Numbered from the stretch's first letter, positions 1 through 11,460 are shown. The stretch: DNA of 64,000 nucleotides from Armigeres subalbatus (GCF_024139115.2 NC_085141.1:223124307-223188306), one strand, 5' to 3'. The notes: generated by a model from the letters alone, not told the origin. Made by a program: numbers and translations.

Positions 1-1835
1 AGCCGTCATTGTAAACGAGCTTATACTTACGCAAACCACCGGTACAAACGTCTGAATAGGAAACTGTTTTCCACTTACCAAAAGAAGATTCAACAAAAAC
101 TTACCAAAAGAAGATTCAACAAAAAAGGTTTCTGGAGCTACGTTAACGAACAGCGGAATGAATCTGGTCTTCCCACTGTCATGCTTAAAGGAAATATTGA
201 ATCTTCATCTACTGAAGGTATCTGCAGCCTATTTCGTAGTCAATTCTCTAGCGTGTTCACGCAGGAATCATTGAACGATCAGCAACTCGCCGAAGCAACC
301 TGTAATGTTCCAGTCCATCCTCCTGTTGGAGAACACCCAATCATCGACGAAGAAACAATTGTTAACGCTTGCTCCACCTTGAAGGCTTCACATAATTCTG
401 GTCCTGATGGTATACCTGCCACGGTGTTGAAAAAATGCGCCACCAGTTTGTCTCTGCCCCTATCACAAATTTTTAATCTTTCGCTTCAATCTGGAAATTT
501 TCCAAACCACTGGAAGAAATCATTTGTTTTTCCGGTGTTCAAAAAAGGAAACAAACGCGAAGTCAGCAATTATCGCGGTATTGCGGCTATGTGTGCGGTT
601 TCAATGCTGTTCGAAAAAGTTGTTTACAATTTTTTGTTCCACAACTGTCGTCACTTCATCTGCTCCGAGATGGATTTATGCCGAAACGGTCAACGAATAG
701 TAATCTACTTCTGTACTCATCTTTCATCGCTAAAGCTCTCCAGAAAGGCAAACAAGTTGATTCCATCTACACTGATTTTTCAGCGGCATTTGATAAAATC
801 AATCATCAGATTACTGTCGCAAAATTTGGCCGATTGGGTTTCTCTGGATCTTTTCTTCACTGGTTACAGTCCTACTTGAGTGGTCGGGAAATGGCCATTA
901 AGATCGGTGACATCATTTCAATATATTTCCTCGTTACTTCAGGAGTGCCACAAGGTAACCACTTGGGGCCGCTGATTTTCTTGGTGTACCTTAACGATGT
1001 TCATCTACACTTGGAATGCTTCAAACTTTCTTTTGCCGACGACTTCAAGCTGTATTGGATTGTTAATGGCCCTGATGATGCTCTTTTTCTACAATCTCAG
1101 CTAGAGCGGTTCACTGAATGGTGTAAAATCAACCGAATGGACCTCAACGCTGCCAAATGCTCGGTTATTTCGTTCTCCCGTCGACGAACTTTGCTTGCTT
1201 CTGATTACAAAATTGGTGCTGATAGCCTTAAAAACGAATCGGTAATCAAAGATCTTGGTGTTCTGCTCGATTCCAAGCTTACTTTTAAGGAGCACATTGC
1301 TTACATCACCTCAAAAGCCTCAAAAACACTGCGTTTTATCTTCAGGATAGCGAAAAACTTCAAAGACATTCAATGTCTGAAATCCCTGTATTGTTCTCTG
1401 GTGAGATCAGTCTTAGAGTACTCGTGCATTGTCTGGGCACCATACTATCTCAACAGTATACAACGCATTGAATCTATTCAACGCAAATTCGTGCGTTTTG
1501 CTCTGCGCCACCTACCGTGGAATGATCCTTTCAATCTTCAAAGTTATGACGATCGCTGTAAACTTATAGGATTAGAGCTTTCAAGTGTGCGTCGCGAGGT
1601 CTCCAGGGCACTTTATGTTTCCGATCTTCTTATTTCTCAAATTGATTGCCCTGGTCTTTTATCTAGTTTGGATGTAAATGGTGCCCGCACAAATTACGGG
1701 CATAACGAACCCCTTATTGCCATGTGTAGGATATTCAATCGTTGTTCTTCTGAATTCGATTTCCATCTTTCACGCTCGACGTTGAAAAAGAGATTCACGC
1801 ACCTATTCGCTACTACATCAACCACTACTCGTTAG
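1..1835 (+). pseudogene. CR1-like LINE ORF2 (reverse transcriptase), frameshifted
   Basis: Reverse transcriptase for target-primed retrotransposition. Frame 1 runs from base 1 to about 665 and contains the early RT blocks: SGPDGIPATVLK, then HWKKSFVFPVFKKG and SNYRG. A small deletion near 666-672 shifts reading to frame 3, which continues with GFMPKRST, TDFSAAFDKINH, SGVPQGNHLGP and the catalytic FADD at 1032-1043, and on to the stop at 1835. The C-terminal part has the usual maturase-like tail, with SLVRSVLEYSCIVWAPY and a final FDFHLSRSTLKKRF. The endonuclease domain would lie upstream of the window. One lesion breaks an otherwise long frame, so the copy is fairly young but inactive. Confidence 0.75.
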
Positions 1836-2067
1836 GCATTTATTTCTTGTATTGTAACAGTAATCGTTTTACCGAATTGTACCTGTGTTATCTGTAAGTA
1901 GATAGTAATTCTAGATATAAGTCAATATTGTATCATTTGGAGTATATGTAAATTCTGTTGATACAAAAGATGAGGAGGTTTTATGCCCATTCGAGAAAGT
2001 GCTTATTGTTGCACTACTCGAACGGGCTTTTCCCTGCTCCCAATAAAGAAAGATAAAGAAAGATAAA
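1..2067 (+). mobile_element. CR1-clade (Q/T1-like) LINE, 5' part beyond the window
   Basis: The frame is already open at base 1, so the element extends beyond the left edge. It codes for the end of the linker, a reverse transcriptase and a C-terminal domain, followed by a ~230-bp 3' UTR that ends in short AAAGATAAAG-type repeats at 2043-2067. Microsatellite-like 3' ends instead of poly(A), together with RT motifs SGVPQG.HLGP and FADDFKLYW, fit the CR1 clade (established family traits). A 27-bp block is duplicated in tandem at about 75-127. Clade assignment is by motif only; a related Jockey-superfamily clade is the alternative. Confidence 0.7.
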
Positions 2068-2194
2068 GCCGTAATTGAATAAAGTATTAGGAAAAACATC
2101 TTTTAGAAAAAAAACTACCTTATTTCAATTACAGTAAACAGTAATATCTCGATGTTCTGTAACTCGATATTTTCCCTTAACCAATAAAATTCAA

Positions 2195-2612
2195 AGTGAA
2201 AAGTGTGGAGTGAGAAGTGAGAACTGTAAAGTGAGAAGTGAAAATGTGAAAAATGAGAAGTGAAAATTAAGAAGTGAGTAGTAAGAATGAAAAAATAGTG
2301 AGTAGTGACAAATTCGAAGTGAGAAATGCAAAGTAAAAAGTGAAAAGTGAAAAGTAAATTACAAAAAATGAAAAATGAAAAGTGAAAAGTAAGAAGTATG
2401 AAGTGAGAAGTAAGAATTGAGTAGTGAGAAGTTAAAAGTGAGAGAAGAAAGATATTTGAGAAGTGAGAACTGTGAAGTTAGAATTCATGAAGTGAAAACT
2501 GCGAAGTAAGAACTGAAAAGTGAAAAGGGAGAAGTGCTTACTTCGAACATATAATTTCTTACTTCTCAATTCTCACTTTTCACTATTCACTTCCAACATC
2601 TTACTTCTCACT
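2195..2612. repeat. Purine-rich (GTGAGAA)-type simple repeat with inverted tail
   Basis: About 340 bp of loosely repeated GTGAAAAGTGAGAAG-like heptamers/octamers occupy 2195-2535. From about 2540 to 2612 the same sequence appears as its complement (TTCTCACTTCTTACTT). The strand is therefore polypurine and then polypyrimidine, and could fold back. No coding potential. Confidence 0.7.
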
Positions 2613-2779
2613 TAATAATGAAATCAATTTGAACTATGCGGCCGTTCTGTCAAATGACCCTAAACATATTTCTGCATGTTAACCCGTTTCAGCCCGGGCT
2701 ACGATTCAAAAGTATAAAATTCACTGTTGCCTTGTCTTTTAACCGATTCCAGGAAAGATGCATTATATCCTATATTTTT

Positions 2780-4892
2780 GTGTAGATCAGCGGTTCTCAA
2801 CCTGGGGTACATGTACCCCTGGGGGTACCTTTGCTTGCTCCAGGGGGTACCTCGAACAAAAATGCGTAATGGCGGATGTATTACAATTCCAATAAAAACT
2901 TATTGATGAAATTTTAAAATTTCTAATTTCAAAACTTTCTATTGTACATAATATGCATGGCGATCTAAAAATCTAAGACTTTTGAATCCTATGTAGAGCT
3001 ATATATGAAGGACTGTGGGACAAAAGATCATAAGGGCAAAACGTCGAATGAACAAATTTAAAAAAAAAACTTCAATAAAATCTAAGAATCTAAGAATCTA
3101 AGGGTTCAGAAGCCTCCAGTTGAGAGACATGAAGGCCTTTTTCGAAAAGCTTCACTGTAAGAAGTTTGGAAGCCTCCTTTCAAAAGTCTCTTTCCGACTC
3201 GTAAGCCTCCCTTAAAGAAGCTCGGACGCCTCCTGTAGGCTCCTGCTCGGAACCCTTGTCTCAAGAGGCTCGAAAGCCTGTTTCAAGACGCTTTAAAGCC
3301 TTCGCTCAAGACGCTCGGATACCTCGTTCCAAGAATTCTTCGGAAAACATCTTCCAAGGGGCTTGGAAGCCTCTTTTTTAAAAAAGCTCGGAAGCCTCCT
3401 TTCAAGAGGCCCGGAAGCCTTCTTTCAAGAGGCTCGGAAGCATCCTTTCAAGAGGCTCGAAAGCATCCTTTCAAGAGACTCGGAAGCCTCCTTTCAAGAG
3501 GCTCGGAAGCCTCTTTTCAAGAGGCTCGGAAGCCTCCTTTCAAGAGGCTCGGAAGCCTCCTTTCAAGAGGCTCGGAAGCCTCCTTTCAAGAGGCCCGGAA
3601 GCCTTCTTTCAAGAGGCTCGGAAGCATCCTTTCAAGAGGCTCGAAAGCATCCTTTCAAGAGACTCGGAAGCCTCCTTTCAAGAGGCTCGGAAGCCTCCTT
3701 TCAAGAGGCTCGGAAGCCTCCTTTCAAGAGGCTCGGAAGCCTCCTTTCAAGAGGCTCGGAAGCCTCCTTTCAAGAGGTTAGGAAGCCTCCTTTCAAGAGG
3801 CTCGGAAGCCTCCTTTCAAGAGGCTCGGAAGCCTCCTTTCAAGAGGCTCGGAAGCCTCCTTTCAAGAGGCTCGGAAGCCTCCTTTCAAGAGGCTCGGAAG
3901 CCTCCTTTCAAGAGGCTCGGAAGCCTCATTTCAAGAGGCCCGGAAGCCTCATTTCAAGAGGCTCGGAAGCCTCATTTCAAGAGGCTCGGAAGCGTCCTTT
4001 CAAGGAGCTCGGAAGCGTCCTTTCAAGAAGCTCGGAAGCCTCCTTTCAAGAGGCTCGGAAGCCTCCTTTCAAGAGGCTCGGAAGCCTCCTTACAAGAGGC
4101 TCGGCAGCCTCCTTTCAAGAGGCTCGGAAGCCTCCTTTCAAGAGGCTCGGAAGCCTCCTTTCAAGAGGCTCGGAAGCCTCCTTTCAAGAGGCTCGGAAGC
4201 CTCCTTTCAAGAGGCTCGGAAGCCTCCTTTCAAGAGGCTCGGAAGCCTCCTATCAAGAGGTTCGGAAGCCTCCTTTCAAGAGGCTCGGAAGACTGCCTTC
4301 AAGAGGCTCGGATGCCTCTAGTCAAGAGGCTCGGAAGCCTCCTTCCAAGAGGCTCAGAAGCCTCCTTTCAAGAGGCTCGGAAGCCTCCTTTCAAGAGGCT
4401 CGAAAGCCTCCTTTCAAGAGGCTCGGAAGCCTCCTATCAAGAGGTTCGGAAACTTCCTTTCAAGAGGCTCGGGAGACTGCCTTCAAGAGGCTCGGATGCC
4501 TCTAGTCAAGAGGCTCGGAATTCTTTCAAGAGGGCTTCTTTCAAGATGTTTAAAATCTTCTCAAGACGTTCGGAAGCCTCCCTTCTAGAGACTCGGAAGC
4601 TCCTTATCAGAGGCTCGTAGGTTGTAATCCTACTCAGGAGGCTTGGAAAGTCTTGTGGAAAACTTTATGTAAGAGATTAATTTGAATCAGACAGTTTCAC
4701 GGAATAACGACAACTTCAGACATTTTTTCTAGGGTGTCATATATCCTGTTAGTTTTGTGGTTCGCTTTTAATATATCTTATGAAATACGCTTATTTTAAT
4801 TTACAGAGAAAATAAAATAGGGGTACCTCAATGAAAGCATAAGCTTGAAGGGGTACCTTTGAAGAAAAAGGTTGAGAACCGCTGGTGTAGAT
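2780..4892. mobile_element. Non-autonomous hAT element with 8-bp TSD
   Basis: The element proper is 2788-4884 (2,097 bp). Its termini are perfect inverted repeats for 16 bp, CAGCGGTTCTCAACCT. The flanking 8 bp GTGTAGAT are identical at 2780-2787 and 4885-4892, the TSD length expected of hAT transposons. No transposase frame is present. The subterminal sequence is rich in GGGGTACC. Most of the interior (about 3,110-4,620) is a 23-bp minisatellite. It lies inside the left arm of the larger foldback element and so is younger than it. Confidence 0.88.
3110..4620. repeat. 23-bp minisatellite inside the hAT element
   Basis: The unit GGCTCGGAAGCCTCCTTTCA+AGA is repeated about 50 times between roughly 3,390 and 4,510, with degenerate flanks from about 3,110 and up to 4,620. 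Each unit contains the palindrome AGCCTC-N7-GAGGCT, so every copy can form a small hairpin. Because 23 is not a multiple of 3 and the unit has no stop on this strand in any frame, long ORFs (for example 3363-4505, 380 codons) arise automatically with a 23-residue repeat. I do not regard them as genes. The same unit recurs at 53.7-55.55 kb in the opposite orientation. Confidence 0.92.
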
Positions 4893-5036
4893 GTATTAAT
4901 CTGGTGATTGGGATTATGGGGACGGATTTATCGAAGGGGTCCCCTTGGTCAAATAGGGTAAAACATAGGACAACTTCCTTTGAATTGTGGATAACTAGCA
5001 GTAAATGTTCCCAATAATTATGCAATCGTTTTTATC

Positions 5037-5483
5037 CTTTATTTTTAAATATAGGAAATGAAAACTGAATCCTAACCTATAAAATTCGGTTTAGGTGATC
5101 CGGGAGCCTTGTTCCACCAGTCACTTTTCGAATGATTCTGAAACTCAGCTTGCAAATCAAACTGCATGATTTTGCAACACAAACACAATCTTCTATTGTA
5201 TTTGTGGTGCAAAGTCCTAAAGTTTGATGTGCCGCAAGCTGGGGTTCGGAGCCACTTAAAAAGTGACCACCTTCCTGGGGGCACCAAGTTCTCAGGGAAC
5301 CTTTGGAAGTGGCCAATGTGCCCAGCAGCTCTGCAAATGACTTTTATTGTACTTTTGTTGCAAAATCATGAAGTTTGATGAGACGCAAGCTGGTTTTCAG
5401 AACCATTCAAACCAGGTTTCCGGATCACTTATAAAATCCGGTTAAGGTCCAAACGTTCAATTTTAATTTCCAATATTTCAAAA
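5037..5483. other. Loop of the foldback element, internal repeats
   Basis: Sequence between the left arm and the Helitron-like insert. A motif around AAGTTTGATG.G.CGCAAGCTGG.TT occurs twice (about 5220-5245 and 5368-5398), each followed by GGAACC/AACCATT-like sequence, so the loop contains a decayed ~150-bp duplication. No open frame of note. Confidence 0.5.
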
Positions 5484-5777
5484 TCTATATAATAAAAATG
5501 AGTTGAGATTTCCTTCCTGACGATTTAACTCGCGAACGGGTTGACCGATTTGCAAGATTTTTTTCCCTAATCGGTTCGTTTTGTGATCCGCAAGGTTTGT
5601 ATATACAAAAAATTGGTGAATTTAACGGGGAAATGTAAAAAATCATTAGAATACTATTTTGGGTCATCTGTTGAGGAAAACAAAACAAACGGACGGAAAT
5701 TGATCTAGAGTGCGGTGTTGCAAATAGTTCATTGTGACATTTTCAACACCCGGGCAAAGCTGGGTTTCTTTCGCTAG
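5484..5777 (+). mobile_element. Helitron-like non-autonomous element
   Basis: Begins with TCTATATAATAAAAATGAG and ends with a GC-rich imperfect hairpin (CCCGGGC-AAA-GCTGGG) about 10 nt before a terminal CTAG. Insertion is between an A (5483) and a T (5778), without a TSD. A TC start, a CTRR end, a 3' hairpin and A^T insertion are the established signature of Helitrons. The 294-bp length means it has no Rep/helicase. It lies immediately next to the right foldback arm. Confidence 0.6.
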
Positions 5778-5928
5778 TAATGAATAAAAACGATTGCGGT
5801 TATTGGGAGCATTTACTGCTTGTTATCTACAATCAAAAGGAAGTTGACCTATTTTTGACCACATTTGACTCAGGGGTACCCCCTTGATAAAAACGTCTCC
5901 ATGTTCTCAATCACCAGGTCTATATATC

Positions 5929-6454
5929 TACAGGGTGTCTGCAAATTATCCGTACAGATTTTGATAGTTTGCTTCTACAAAGCAAAAACAGACAATAATG
6001 GACTGAATCGACTGTAACAGATGTATATTCTGAGAACACTGAGCGTCATTTCATGTATAAAAAAAAGTCTTTGTGAATGCTTTTTTCCGGTTTTTCGAAC
6101 AAAAGGGAATTGCCTTCCTACTCACCAGATTTGGATTGACTTTATATACTCTACCATTGTTTTCTATTGAAAATTGGTCAGATCGGACTATGGGCTCAAG
6201 AGTAATGGCCAAAATACTATTTTTATAATGCACGAGAAAGGCATCATCACCGCTAGGTGGATTAATCAGGGTTGTTTCCAACACGATCGAAGACGTACAA
6301 CTCAGGATACAGGGGTTATTTTAATGTGAACAAATTCAGCTTGGTTTATATAGTCCTATTAAAATAACATGCAATGCATGCCTTTTCTTTAATTTATTCC
6401 AAAAAATATTTAAAAACCTGTTTTGTTGTACGGATAATTTGCAGACACCCTGTA
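5929..6454. mobile_element. TA-flanked MITE (Tc1/mariner-type), 522 bp
   Basis: Element 5931-6452 has inverted termini CAGGGTGTCTGCAAATTATC and continues complementary to about 25 bp (CCGTAC), flanked by TA on both sides. TA duplication is diagnostic of the IS630/Tc1/mariner group. The interior contains, on the minus strand, part of the dispersed repeat that ends in ATTAATCCACCTAG (about 6100-6275). No transposase. It splits the right arm of the foldback element. Confidence 0.8.
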
Positions 6455-6539
6455 CACAAAAATATAGGGTATTATGCATCTTTTCTCCAAATTTCATGCA
6501 CATCGGTTAGAATTTGAAATCGTAGCCCGTGCCGAAACG

Positions 6540-8022
6540 AAAAAATATAAATGCAGGCTTCCAGAGCGCACATTGCGCATCGTGAGCCACATCGAAATTT
6601 GTCACACGCTCCCAGATGGGTCCTGTAGGTGAGACGAGACTTTTACGGTCTCTCTCTCATTCCCTTCATCGCATCTCACGTACATGGCAAATCTGCGTGC
6701 TACACGCTTAAAGTAAATTACACATCGCATGAATAATTTTCACACATGACGACGATGACACGAGAGAATAGCAATCTGTGTGAAAATTATGTGTAAGACA
6801 TGCACAGTCACTGTGTAATGTCTTTTATTCTTTTAATATGTGTAAGAAACTTTGCTTCGAACTGTCAAGTCCATTTTGATCGCCATGATGGCAGTTGCGT
6901 CCGGCATGCATCGCAACGAAAATTACTTTTTCTGAGGATTTTCGTCATGTTTCGATACGATACAACTAAAATGTGCGACTATAAGCATCGCACTTTAGTT
7001 TGGTCATATCGGAACAAATGGGGACTCCTCTGAAATAGTATAAAAATGTTGCGATAATTTTCAATTTACATGAAAAAATATAATTGAGGTTAGGTCCGTT
7101 TTCCGACCGCTCTCTCACTGTGTGAAATGAACTCATCGGAAATCGTTCACCGTCGATTACACTAAAATGAGTAACATGGCAGTTACTCATAATATGTGTT
7201 GTTCCAGGTTAGGCCCGTTTTGTGTGAACGAAACACAAAATTGTGTGAATGACTTTAAGCGTGTATGCGATTTATTTACGCATCACATTCTACGAAGCGT
7301 GTGCATCATGTTACTGTTTCGTATATGCGATGTATCATGATACCCAGCTCGAGATGGTCACATGTGATGTTTCGAGTCGTATCAGCTGTACCACCATATG
7401 GAATAGCATTGTCAATAAAAACGGAAGAGAATCAAAGGAGAGCGCGATATTTATCATTTTCAGCTTCGTGGAATATGGTGGGTGTAGCAATGACTTATAC
7501 TTGGGAACAATTCATTTTACTGTTATTTGAATATCATTGTAAACTTGCAACTTTTTGTAAGACATTTGAAGTTTTAACATATAATATAATATGAAAACGA
7601 TCTTCATAAATTATTGTCGTGGAAACTAGTGCGACGGTTGTAAATGAAAAGTCTTTCGGAATAACTTTGTTTTTTTCCTTTGGGCTGTAAGTCTCGCTAG
7701 TAAAGCCAAAAAAAAAATTGTTTTTCGAGAAAAGAAAAAACATATTTTTGAAGCCACCAATTAATTGATTTTGACATCAACTAAGTAAGAATGAAGAAAA
7801 CCAATACATAAGCCTTTTTATCGCCTAGACAAGATAAACAATCGCTTCCTAACATGTAGAATACCGTCATCGGATGTGATAATGTGCCAAATGTGGGTAA
7901 GAATAAGCCACTGTTTCAACAACTGTCAACCTGGAAACTGATTCCCTAAAGTGACCACAACCTTATTAATTAGGAACTCTTGTAATATGGGTATTTAAAT
8001 TCATGGAACATGCTTTCATAAG
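6540..8022. other. AT-rich sequence without a recognised gene
   Basis: No convincing coding frame. A short hairpin, AACTAAAATGTGCGA / TCGCACTTTAGTT, is present at about 6964-7001. The motif AGGTTAGG.CCGTTTT occurs twice (about 7089 and 7207), which hints at an old duplication. Words such as CATCGCAT and TGCGATG recur. Frames of 60-110 codons here overlap on both strands and look random. Confidence 0.4.
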
Positions 8023-8821
8023 TAGGGTAAGACGGTATAATGTGCCCCACCTGGCCAAAACGCCCCCCTTTAATTTGTAGAAAACTGTAACTAACCAAGG
8101 CTCAAAATCAGTTGAATAAATATTTGAAAAAACATCATACTATGTGAATGTGAAAGTATTTTTGTATTACATAATGAAAATATTTGCAAAATACAAAAAG
8201 TTACAGTTTTGATGTAACTTTCAATGTTAGGTAGCTCAACATTCTGGAGCGACGCTAGCATACTGTCCGCAAAACTTGCATTGGGAGACTCAGTTGGGCA
8301 ACAAAATAACTTTTCTCAGTAATTGATATGATATAAAATTACTTCCATCTTAAAAAATGTAACGTTTTTCGAAAACATGTTTCACTGGTCAAACCGCTCC
8401 AGTGTAGGCAGGACGATATGCCCTTACCAACTGCACACAAGCGCGGCGAGCTTGTAGCAGTTGCTCCCAAATTATTTGGAAACTATTGAAATGTGATTCA
8501 AACCTGCTTAAATGGACTTATGTTGGTTTTTCAATGTCAAGCACATGGGATTGATAAAATACTAATGAAGGGCTATGGAACGTCTTTGGTTAAGGTGGGG
8601 CGTATTGCCTAGGCACTTTTTGAAATCCATTTTTTCACGACTTTTCAAAAAAGCTTTATTACGTGTTATCTGTAATATTTTTATATGACTACTCACGGGC
8701 AATGCATTTGTGACTTCCTGGACAACCAAATAACACAAAGTTTGCAAAAATTGCGTTGATAAGTAAAAAGTTATCAAATAGTTGCCTTAGGGGGGGGGGC
8801 ATATTATACCGTCTCACCCTA
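8023..8821. mobile_element. TA-flanked inverted-repeat element, 795 bp
   Basis: Left end at 8025 reads GGGTAAGACGGTATAATGTG, and the right end at 8819 is the inverse of GGGTGAGACGGTATAATATG, with TA at 8023-8024 and 8820-8821. The TIR is about 25 bp with two mismatches. The interior has a further internal copy of the GACGATATGCCC motif (about 8411). No transposase frame. TA flanks suggest a mariner-type MITE. Confidence 0.72.
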
Positions 8822-9222
8822 ATCGAGCAGATTATCGTTGTCAATGGGCCACACATTTATCGAAAGGGATCCTGACATTATGGGTCCCATAATTCTTGGA
8901 ATTGTTTCTGCGTAGCTGAGGTGACAACAACCCGATTTGAAAACAATTATTGCAAATTTTGCGCCGTGTTCGACTCCCATGCAAAAAATATTGTCCCACC
9001 AAAATATGTTCCCACCAGTTTCTCCATATATGGATGACGTCTCCACTGCAAGAAAGAGCTGTTTGGGGTGTAAGATAAGGTGCAAGAATGATGTTTTGGA
9101 TTGTGCTTTCGCTAATTTCTATACAATTGGACGTGTGAGCATTTGTTTTGGTACTTCGACAAATTTGCACGGTAGTCTATTCTGCGGTGAGAAAAGCAAT
9201 AACTTTCCCGTACTTGATGTTT

Positions 9223-9319
9223 CCCTAGTAACATTTTAAGTTTTATAACGCTCTTGAAGACCATTAATTACTCTACAAGAGTATTATAAAACCCGTATAA
9301 AACCAAAATGTTACTAGGG
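9223..9319. mobile_element. 97-bp hairpin MITE
   Basis: A near-continuous inverted repeat: CCCTAGTAACATTTT at the left end and its complement at the right end. Arms of about 40 bp (with a few differences) surround a short loop. Almost the entire length is palindromic. Superfamily not assignable. Confidence 0.6.
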
Positions 9320-9514
9320 TTTGTAACCCGAAGTGGTCTGTAACCTATACGTCTGTAAGTTTATACTAAGATAAGTTACTAATTTCAAAATTTTACCTTT
9401 CTTACACGATATTCTCTCCAATTCTGTTTTTTTTTTTCAATATCGAGCGATGAGTACACATCGACAGTATATCCTGAATTAGTTAGTTGAACATACAGAA
9501 CAGGTTGACAGGGG

Positions 9515-9740
9515 AAGAGGTTCGGTTGTGGGCACCCTTTTGTCTTTGATCCACAACTTTAGCCCTAGTTAATCTTATGGCGACATTTGTATATCAATAG
9601 AAAGCTAGACTAATAACCTAAGTACTAGTGAGAAAATAGTTTGATTTCATCGGTTTGAAAAAATATTGGCAATTTTGCAAATTTGACATTTTTGGACATT
9701 TCAATTTTGTGGTTCGGTTGTTGGTACCCTGTGTAAAACC
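9515..9740. repeat. Short direct repeat pair (GGTTCGGTTGT.GG.ACCC)
   Basis: GGTTCGGTTGTGGGCACCC at about 9521 and GGTTCGGTTGTTGGTACCC at about 9712 flank ~170 bp of AT-rich sequence. They may be the edges of a degraded dispersed repeat. No coding content. Confidence 0.35.
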
Positions 9741-9832
9741 AGCTAGAAACAAATAAGCATGAATAGAAACCACCCAGATTTAAAGAAAAAGGAATAATTT
9801 ATTCATTATAAAAGCCAGGGCGCACTAAAAAA

Positions 9833-9890
9833 AAAAACAGATCAATCCACCTAGCAGTGATGATGCCTTCATCGGTGCATTAGGGAGGAT
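9833..9890 (+). repeat. Fragment of the AATCCACCTAG dispersed repeat
   Basis: GATCAATCCACCTAGCAGTG followed by ATGATGCC matches the 5' end of the repeat seen complete at 41095-41820 and, inverted, at 6249-6275 and 29325-29355. Confidence 0.5.
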
Positions 9891-10249
9891 ATTGAAAAAA
9901 ATCACATAAGAAGAGTCTAAAATAGCACTTTATGTAAATGGGTTTCAATTTTTCATTGATTTAGACGATCCCCACCGATGTGTATCCAAATGAGTGTCTA
10001 GTATAGGAGCGAAATGCGTTCATATTTTATTTATGCACTTGTTCTCGCACCGGTTGTTTCTATCAACGTTGTTGAAGTGCAATCATGCTTCGCACCGGTG
10101 GTGAATATCCGGTTGCTATTGAGGCAAACACGGAAATAAATAAAATCAGGAAAAAATATTATTTATTTTCAAATATTTCAGAACGCGCTCCAACTTTTGT
10201 AATATAAATATGTGCGTAATGCATTTTGTGATTATCAGATTAGATAGAC

Positions 10250-11460
10250 ACACATCTGCTAGGCGGCGCTAGCTTATATGCAATAATTTAGTGAGGTGGA
10301 TATCTCGAGATCTATAAGACTTAGAAAGATTTTGTCTTCTACAAAGTTGTTCGGGTAGCCATAACATTTATGATTGAGACTAGATTAGTTTGGAATTCAT
10401 ACGCATAGCGGCGCTAGTGTATGAGAAATAACCTGTTAGGGTTAAATATTTAAATATTAGGGTTAAATAGAAAGTGGCCACCTTCTACAAAGTTATCCGA
10501 ATTATCTGTTAGGTTGGTTATTATGTAAGATTTAAAAGGGTAGTCCAAACCAGAAGTTTAGTTTGAAACCGCAATACTCGTTGGCGCTCGAGTTGAGTCG
10601 AATCGAGACAAGTACGAGACACTGAAGATGGTCTTACTGTAGTATCTGTCAAAGGTACAACCAAGTGGTGGAATTAAATGGAATTGTACGAACTCGTCTT
10701 ATGGCAAGTTACTTTGTAGAATACGGCAATATTCTGAAAATTCCAGATTTTGAGATATTTAACCTCAGTTTATTTCTTATACGCCGCTAAGCGATTGTGT
10801 TTAAAACTAAACTTGCTTGCATCATGACGGTTTTCACCACCCAAATTACTTTGTGGAATATGGCAATATTCTAAAAATTTCAGTTTTCGAAATATCTAAC
10901 CTAGCAGGTTATTTCTTATACACTAGCGCCACCAAGCGGTTTTATCTTAATCTAAACCTGCGTTGGTCATACTGGTTTTGACCACCCGAACAACTTTGTA
11001 GAAGACGGCAATATTCTAACAATTACATCTTTTGAGATACCTGACCTATCAGGTTATTTCCAATACACTAGCGTCGCCAAACGGTTGTATTATCAACTAA
11101 ACTTGCTTTTGTCATGATGGTTTTAATCATCCGAACAATTTTGTAGAAGATGGCAATATTCTTAAGATTTTAACTATCGAAATATCTAACCTTTTAGGTT
11201 ATTTCCAAATCACTAGCGCCGCCAAGCGGTAGTATTTCAAATTAAACTTGTTTTCGTCATGATGGTTTTGACCACCCGAACAACTTTGTAGAAGACGCCA
11301 ATATTCTAAAAATTCCAGATTTCGAGATATCTAACCTATCAGGTTATTTCATATGCACTAGCGCCGCAAATCAGTTGAAATCCAAACTAAACTGACCTCC
11401 ATCACAATGGTTTTGATGATGAGTACCCGAACAATTTTTTAGCAGACGGCAGATTTTTTA
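10250..11460. repeat. ~148-bp tandem repeats in two orientations
   Basis: The landmark GAACAACTTTGTAGAAGACG recurs near 10710, 10850, 10990, 11130, 11280 and 11430 on the plus strand, at about 148-bp spacing. Two further units (about 10250-10400 and 10400-10545) run in the opposite direction. Each unit also carries CTAGCGCCGCCAAGCGG-like and GGTTATTTC motifs. The array is therefore inverted around about 10,560-10,700. Confidence 0.75.
10590..10700 (+). repeat. Dispersed repeat (AAGTGGTGGAATTAAATGG family)
   Basis: The block ACTGAAGATGG..TTACTGT...GGTACAA.CAAGTGGTGG...TTGTAC.AACTCGTCTTATG occurs here, at 12397-12460 (split by a MITE) and inverted at 15790-15895. It is a high-copy-looking repeat of unknown class. 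Confidence 0.6.

Larger units (their letters stand above)
2684..6539. mobile_element. Foldback/long-TIR element, split by nested insertions
   Basis: The two arms are inverted copies of each other once inserts are removed. Left arm: 2684-2787 plus 4893-5036. Right arm: 5779-5930 plus 6453-6539. Landmarks shared in inverse orientation are CGTTTC.GC.CGGGCTACGA, GATGCAT.AT.CCTATATTTT, CTGGTGATTG and GCAATCGTTTTTAT. The arms are about 240-250 bp with moderate divergence. A hAT element sits in the left arm, a TA-flanked MITE in the right arm, and a Helitron-like element abuts the right arm. No TSD for the outer element is clear, so the ends are approximate and the superfamily is unknown. Confidence 0.65.

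Noticed and set aside
3363..4505. A 380-codon plus-strand open frame with a perfect 23-residue repeat (LGSLLSRGSEASFQEARK...)
   Set aside because: The DNA repeat is 23 bp and stop-free in all three frames, so any long array yields such a frame with period 69 bp. No upstream coding context, and it lies inside a hAT element.
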